This document shows, one piece after another, positions 36,435 through 38,913 of a DNA stretch of 38,913 bases; the stretch's first letter is position 1; each line of letters begins with the position of its first letter. The notes under the pieces were generated by a model, which worked only from the letters and a program-made list of their open reading frames with translations, was not told where the DNA came from and made no database searches. The translations under genes and the position numbers were made by a program. Source of the DNA: Rhizobiaceae bacterium (GTDB taxonomy: Bacteria > Pseudomonadota > Alphaproteobacteria > Rhizobiales > Rhizobiaceae); NCBI GenBank assembly GCA_019635715.1, contig JAHBYY010000043.1, positions 1-38,913 of the forward strand. The letters are read 5' to 3'.

Positions 36435-37424
36435 ATGAAACACGACCCGACCCTCGCCGTCGCGCCGATGATCGACTGGACGGACCGGCACTGCCGGTTC
36501 TTCCATCGGCAACTGACGCGGCGCGCCCGTCTCTATACCGAGATGATCGTGGCGGACGCCGCCGTTCACGGCGATCGCCTGAGGCTGCTGGGTTTTGACG
36601 CCGCCGAACATCCGGTGGCGCTGCAGCTCGGCGGGTCGGATCCGGCGAAGCTGGCCGAGGCAGCGCGCATCGGCGAGGGCTTCGGCTATGACGAGATCAA
36701 CCTGAACTGCGGCTGCCCGTCGGACCGTGTGCAGTCGGGCACATTTGGCGCGTGTCTCATGAGGACGCCCGAGGTGGTCGGCCGCTGCGTCGAGGCGATG
36801 AAACACGCGGTCGGTCTGCCGGTGACGGTCAAATGCCGGATCGGCGTCGACGACCAGGATAGCGGGCCGGCGCTGGATGCGCTTGCCGACGCGGTATTCT
36901 CGGCCGGCTGCGACGGCCTCTGGGTGCATGCGCGAAAAGCCTGGCTGCAAGGGCTGAGCCCGAAGGAGAACCGCGAGATCCCACCGCTCGACTATGGTCG
37001 CGTCGGGCGGCTGAAGGCGCGAATGCCGGACCGCTTCATCGGCATCAATGGCGGCATCGGCTCGCTTTCGGAGGCCGCCGACCATCTTCGGCACCTCGAC
37101 GGCGCGATGATCGGGCGCGCCGCCTATCAGACGCCCGCCATGCTGGCCGCCGTCGATGGACTGCTCGAAGGAAAGCCCAACCCGGAGACCGACCTTTTCG
37201 CCCTGCTCGAACCGATGGCCGACTATGCGGCGCGTCACATTCATGCCGGCGGGCGGCTGTCGCATGTGGCGCGTCACATGGTCGGGCTGTTTCATGGCCG
37301 CGCAGGCGCCCGCCGCTTCAGGCAGATCCTGTCCGAGGATGCCGCGAAACCCGGGGCAGGGGTCGAGGTGCTGCGCCGCGCCTTCGCCGCGGTCGCCGAG
37401 GCCGAAGCCGCGCGCGCCGCCTGA
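36435..37424 (+). CDS. dusA: tRNA-dihydrouridine synthase A
   Basis: 329 residues. The enzyme reduces uridine to dihydrouridine at the D-loop (positions 20/20a) with FMN. The TIM-barrel opens with VAPMIDWTDRHCRFFHRQL, which is the DusA subfamily signature. The catalytic cysteine is Cys94 in NLNCGCPSDRV, and the C-terminal helical tRNA-binding domain includes YAARHIHAGGRLSHVARHMVGLFHG. It ends 15 bases from the convergent DUF779 gene. Confidence 0.93.
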   Translation: MKHDPTLAVAPMIDWTDRHCRFFHRQLTRRARLYTEMIVADAAVHGDRLRLLGFDAAEHPVALQLGGSDPAKLAEAARIGEGFGYDEINLNCGCPSDRVQSGTFGACLMRTPEVVGRCVEAMKHAVGLPVTVKCRIGVDDQDSGPALDALADAVFSAGCDGLWVHARKAWLQGLSPKENREIPPLDYGRVGRLKARMPDRFIGINGGIGSLSEAADHLRHLDGAMIGRAAYQTPAMLAAVDGLLEGKPNPETDLFALLEPMADYAARHIHAGGRLSHVARHMVGLFHGRAGARRFRQILSEDAAKPGAGVEVLRRAFAAVAEAEAARAA

Positions 37425-37439
37425 GGCCGCGCCGACCCG

Positions 37440-37796
37440 TCAGTTGCCGGGCACGGCGCAGATCGCCGAGCGGGTCAGGAATCGCCTCTCGCGGCCATTG
37501 TCGAGCGAGAACATTCCGCCGCGGCCGGGAACCACGTCGAGGATCAGGTCGGTGTGCTTCCAGACCTCGAACTGCGACTGCGAGATGTAGACCGGCGTCT
37601 CGCCGATCGTGCCGAGGAGCACGTCGCGATCGCCGACGATGAAATCGCCGCGCGGATAGCACATCGGCGACGAGCCGTCGCAGCAGCCTCCCGACTGGTG
37701 GAACAGCACAGGGCCATGGTCGGCGACGATCTCGTCGAGCAGGGCGATGGCGGCCTGCGTGGCGGAGACTTTGTCGAGCGCGATGCGTTGGGACAT
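37440..37796 (-). CDS. DUF779 protein, aldehyde dehydrogenase companion
   Basis: 118 residues. Cysteine pattern GGCCDGSSPMCYP with Cys38, Cys39 and Cys46, followed by beta strands VYISQSQFEVWKHTDLILDVV and GMFSLDNGRERRFLTRS, is the DUF779 signature. Such genes are commonly found directly downstream of ethanol/acetaldehyde-type aldehyde dehydrogenases, and here the aldehyde dehydrogenase lies upstream on the same strand. The biochemical role is not known; metal binding through the cysteines is possible. Confidence 0.85.
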   Translation of the reverse strand: MSQRIALDKVSATQAAIALLDEIVADHGPVLFHQSGGCCDGSSPMCYPRGDFIVGDRDVLLGTIGETPVYISQSQFEVWKHTDLILDVVPGRGGMFSLDNGRERRFLTRSAICAVPGN

Positions 37797-37822
37797 GGGT
37801 GGCTCCGGAGTTGTGGCCAGCG

Positions 37823-38079
37823 TTCCTCTCCCCGCCACTTGCGGGGAGAGGATGCCGGCAGGCAGGTGAGGGGCGGCGCCGGCGCTGCAACGATTGCGCT
37901 GCCCCTCATCCGTCACGCCGCGACACCTTCTCCCCGTGAACGGCAGGACTATCGCATATGGCGGTGGGCAGCGGGTCGGCGGCTGCCTACCCCAACCCCC
38001 ACCAGGGCGAGCCACCGGTCTCGCCCTGGTGGGGGTTGCCTCAAATGCGATTTCCCTCCGTGAACGGGGAGAAGGAAAA
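37823..38079. repeat. Composite intergenic repeat between DUF779 and ALDH genes
   Basis: Two hairpins of rhizobial repeat type. Hairpin 1: CTCTCCCCGC/GCGGGGAGAG at 37826-37850. Outer arms GGTGAGGGGC (37865-37874) and GCCCCTCATCC (37900-37910) then pair. Hairpin 2 was originally CCTTCTCCCC-GTGAAC-GGGGAGAAGG. Its left half is at 37926-37943 and its right half at 38058-38075, now split by the element at 37944-38058. No gene is seen in this stretch. Confidence 0.7.
37944..38058. mobile_element. Miniature inverted-repeat element, copy B, with 9-bp duplication
   Basis: 115 bases. The left end CAGGACTATCGCAT and right end ATGCGATTTCCCTC are inverted repeats with about four mismatches, clearly related to copy A. 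The inner stem pairs 37994-38011 with 38020-38037 (18 bases, arm AACCCCCACCAGGGCGAG). The element interrupts the loop of a hairpin repeat and is flanked by the perfect 9-base direct repeat CGTGAACGG (37935-37943 and 38059-38067). No protein is encoded, so a transposase elsewhere would be needed. Confidence 0.8.
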
Positions 38080-38087
38080 GGCGCTCC

Positions 38088-38913
38088 TCAGAAGAAGCCG
38101 AGCTTCTTCGGGCTGTAGCTGACCAGAAGGTTCTTGGTCTGCTGATAATGGTCGAGCATCATCTTGTGGGTCTCGCGCCCGATGCCGGACTGCTTGTAGC
38201 CGCCGAAGGCCGCATGGGCGGGGTAGGCGTGGTAGCAATTGGTCCAGACGCGGCCTGCCTGGATGGCGCGGCCGAAGCGGTAGGCACGCGTCCCGTCGCG
38301 CGTCCAGACGCCGGCGCCGAGGCCGTAGAGCGTGTCGTTGGCCACCGACAGGGCCTCGTCGTCGTCCTTGAAGGTCGCGACCGAAACCACCGGTCCAAAA
38401 ATCTCCTCCTGGAAGACGCGCATCTTGTTGGTGCCCTTGAATACGGTCGGCTGCACGTAGTAGCCGCCGGCCAGGTCGCCGGGCAGCTCGCTGCGGCCGC
38501 CGCCGGCCAGAACCTCGGCACCTTCCTGTTTGCCGATGTCGAGATAGGAGAGAATCTTCTCCAACTGCTCCGACGAGGCCTGCGCACCGATCATCGTCGT
38601 CGGGTCGAGCGGATCGCCCTGAACGATGGCGTCGACCCGCTTCAGCGCTTTCTCCATGAACTTGTCGTAGATCTTCTCGTGAACCAGCGCGCGGCTCGGG
38701 CAGGTGCAGACCTCGCCCTGGTTGAGCGCGAACATGACGAAGCCTTCGATCGCCTTGTCGAGGAAGTCATCGTCCTCGGCGGCGACGTCCTGGAAGAAGA
38801 TGTTCGGGCTCTTGCCGCCCAGTTCCAGCGTCACCGGGATCAGGTTCTGGCTTGCATACTGCATGATCAGCCGGCCCGTCGTCGTCTCGCCGGTGAAGGC
38901 GATCTTGGCGATA
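38088..38913 (-). CDS. NAD-dependent aldehyde dehydrogenase, C-terminal part (ExaC/AldB-like)
   Basis: The C-terminal 274 residues of an aldehyde dehydrogenase whose start is beyond the right edge. The catalytic Glu is in [12 protein letters not shown] and the catalytic Cys in GEVCTCPSR, then a long [10 protein letters not shown] segment and the C-terminal [37 protein letters not shown] motif. CTCPSR and HAYPAH are typical of the ExaC/AldB/AcoD acetaldehyde/short-aldehyde branch. It lies upstream of DUF779 on the same strand, about 290 bases away across repeats. The two are probably co-expressed. Confidence 0.9.
   Translation of the reverse strand, partial: IAKIAFTGETTTGRLIMQYASQNLIPVTLELGGKSPNIFFQDVAAEDDDFLDKAIEGFVMFALNQGEVCTCPSRALVHEKIYDKFMEKALKRVDAIVQGDPLDPTTMIGAQASSEQLEKILSYLDIGKQEGAEVLAGGGRSELPGDLAGGYYVQPTVFKGTNKMRVFQEEIFGPVVSVATFKDDDEALSVANDTLYGLGAGVWTRDGTRAYRFGRAIQAGRVWTNCYHAYPAHAAFGGYKQSGIGRETHKMMLDHYQQTKNLLVSYSPKKLGFF

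Overview
The window is a high-GC bacterial chromosome segment, almost certainly from an alphaproteobacterium of the order Rhizobiales and probably a Mesorhizobium-like member of the Phyllobacteriaceae. The grounds are the protein flavour of yidD-thrS, parE, the gcvT-gcvH-gcvP operon with a full-length single-chain P-protein, dnaE and pccA, and the rhizobial-style intergenic palindromes. I saw no prophage, CRISPR array, rRNA or tRNA. Most of the window is core or ordinary accessory metabolism. The unusual content lies mainly in the intergenic repeats.

Layout. 1-3303: the end of yidD, a membrane-anchored Mrr-type nuclease, and thrS. 3290-9714: a secreted protein of three repeats, a nitroreductase, a MaoC hydratase plus CitE-type lyase pair, a DUF2336 protein, a GNAT acetyltransferase, a methyltransferase, and a possible frameshifted remnant behind parE. 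9676-17849: parE, an MFS exporter, and the glycine cleavage operon gcvT-gcvH-gcvP read on the minus strand, led by a tandem glycine riboswitch and closed by a strong hairpin. 17850-23588: an internally duplicated unknown protein, an XRE regulator, a Tat-exported molybdopterin oxidoreductase with its cytochrome b partner, a GH3 glycosidase, and a DUF1345/YaiI pair. 23704-28437: a minus-strand row that reads dimethylformamidase-like enzyme, class III alcohol dehydrogenase, Gfa and an alpha/beta hydrolase, which suggests a C1/formaldehyde theme. 28658-37424: pccA with a HAD phosphatase, an NTF2-like protein, dnaE, an SDR and dusA. 37440-38913: a DUF779 protein and the 3' part of an aldehyde dehydrogenase.

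Repeats. Three classes of short palindromic element sit between genes. (1) Two copies (26710-26831 and 37944-38058) of a roughly 120-bp element have matching terminal inverted repeats and a central stem with compensatory base changes. One copy sits in the loop of another hairpin repeat and is flanked by a perfect 9-bp direct repeat, the signature of transposition. (2) Two adjacent hairpins of about 80 bp share CTAGTGG-like ends between the alcohol dehydrogenase and gfa, and the end of one forms the dehydrogenase stop codon. (3) A rhizobial mosaic-type palindrome abuts the molybdopterin oxidoreductase gene and supplies its stop codon. I found no convincing new multi-gene defence or metabolic system. 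The best leads are the miniature mobile element and the formamidase/formaldehyde neighbourhood.
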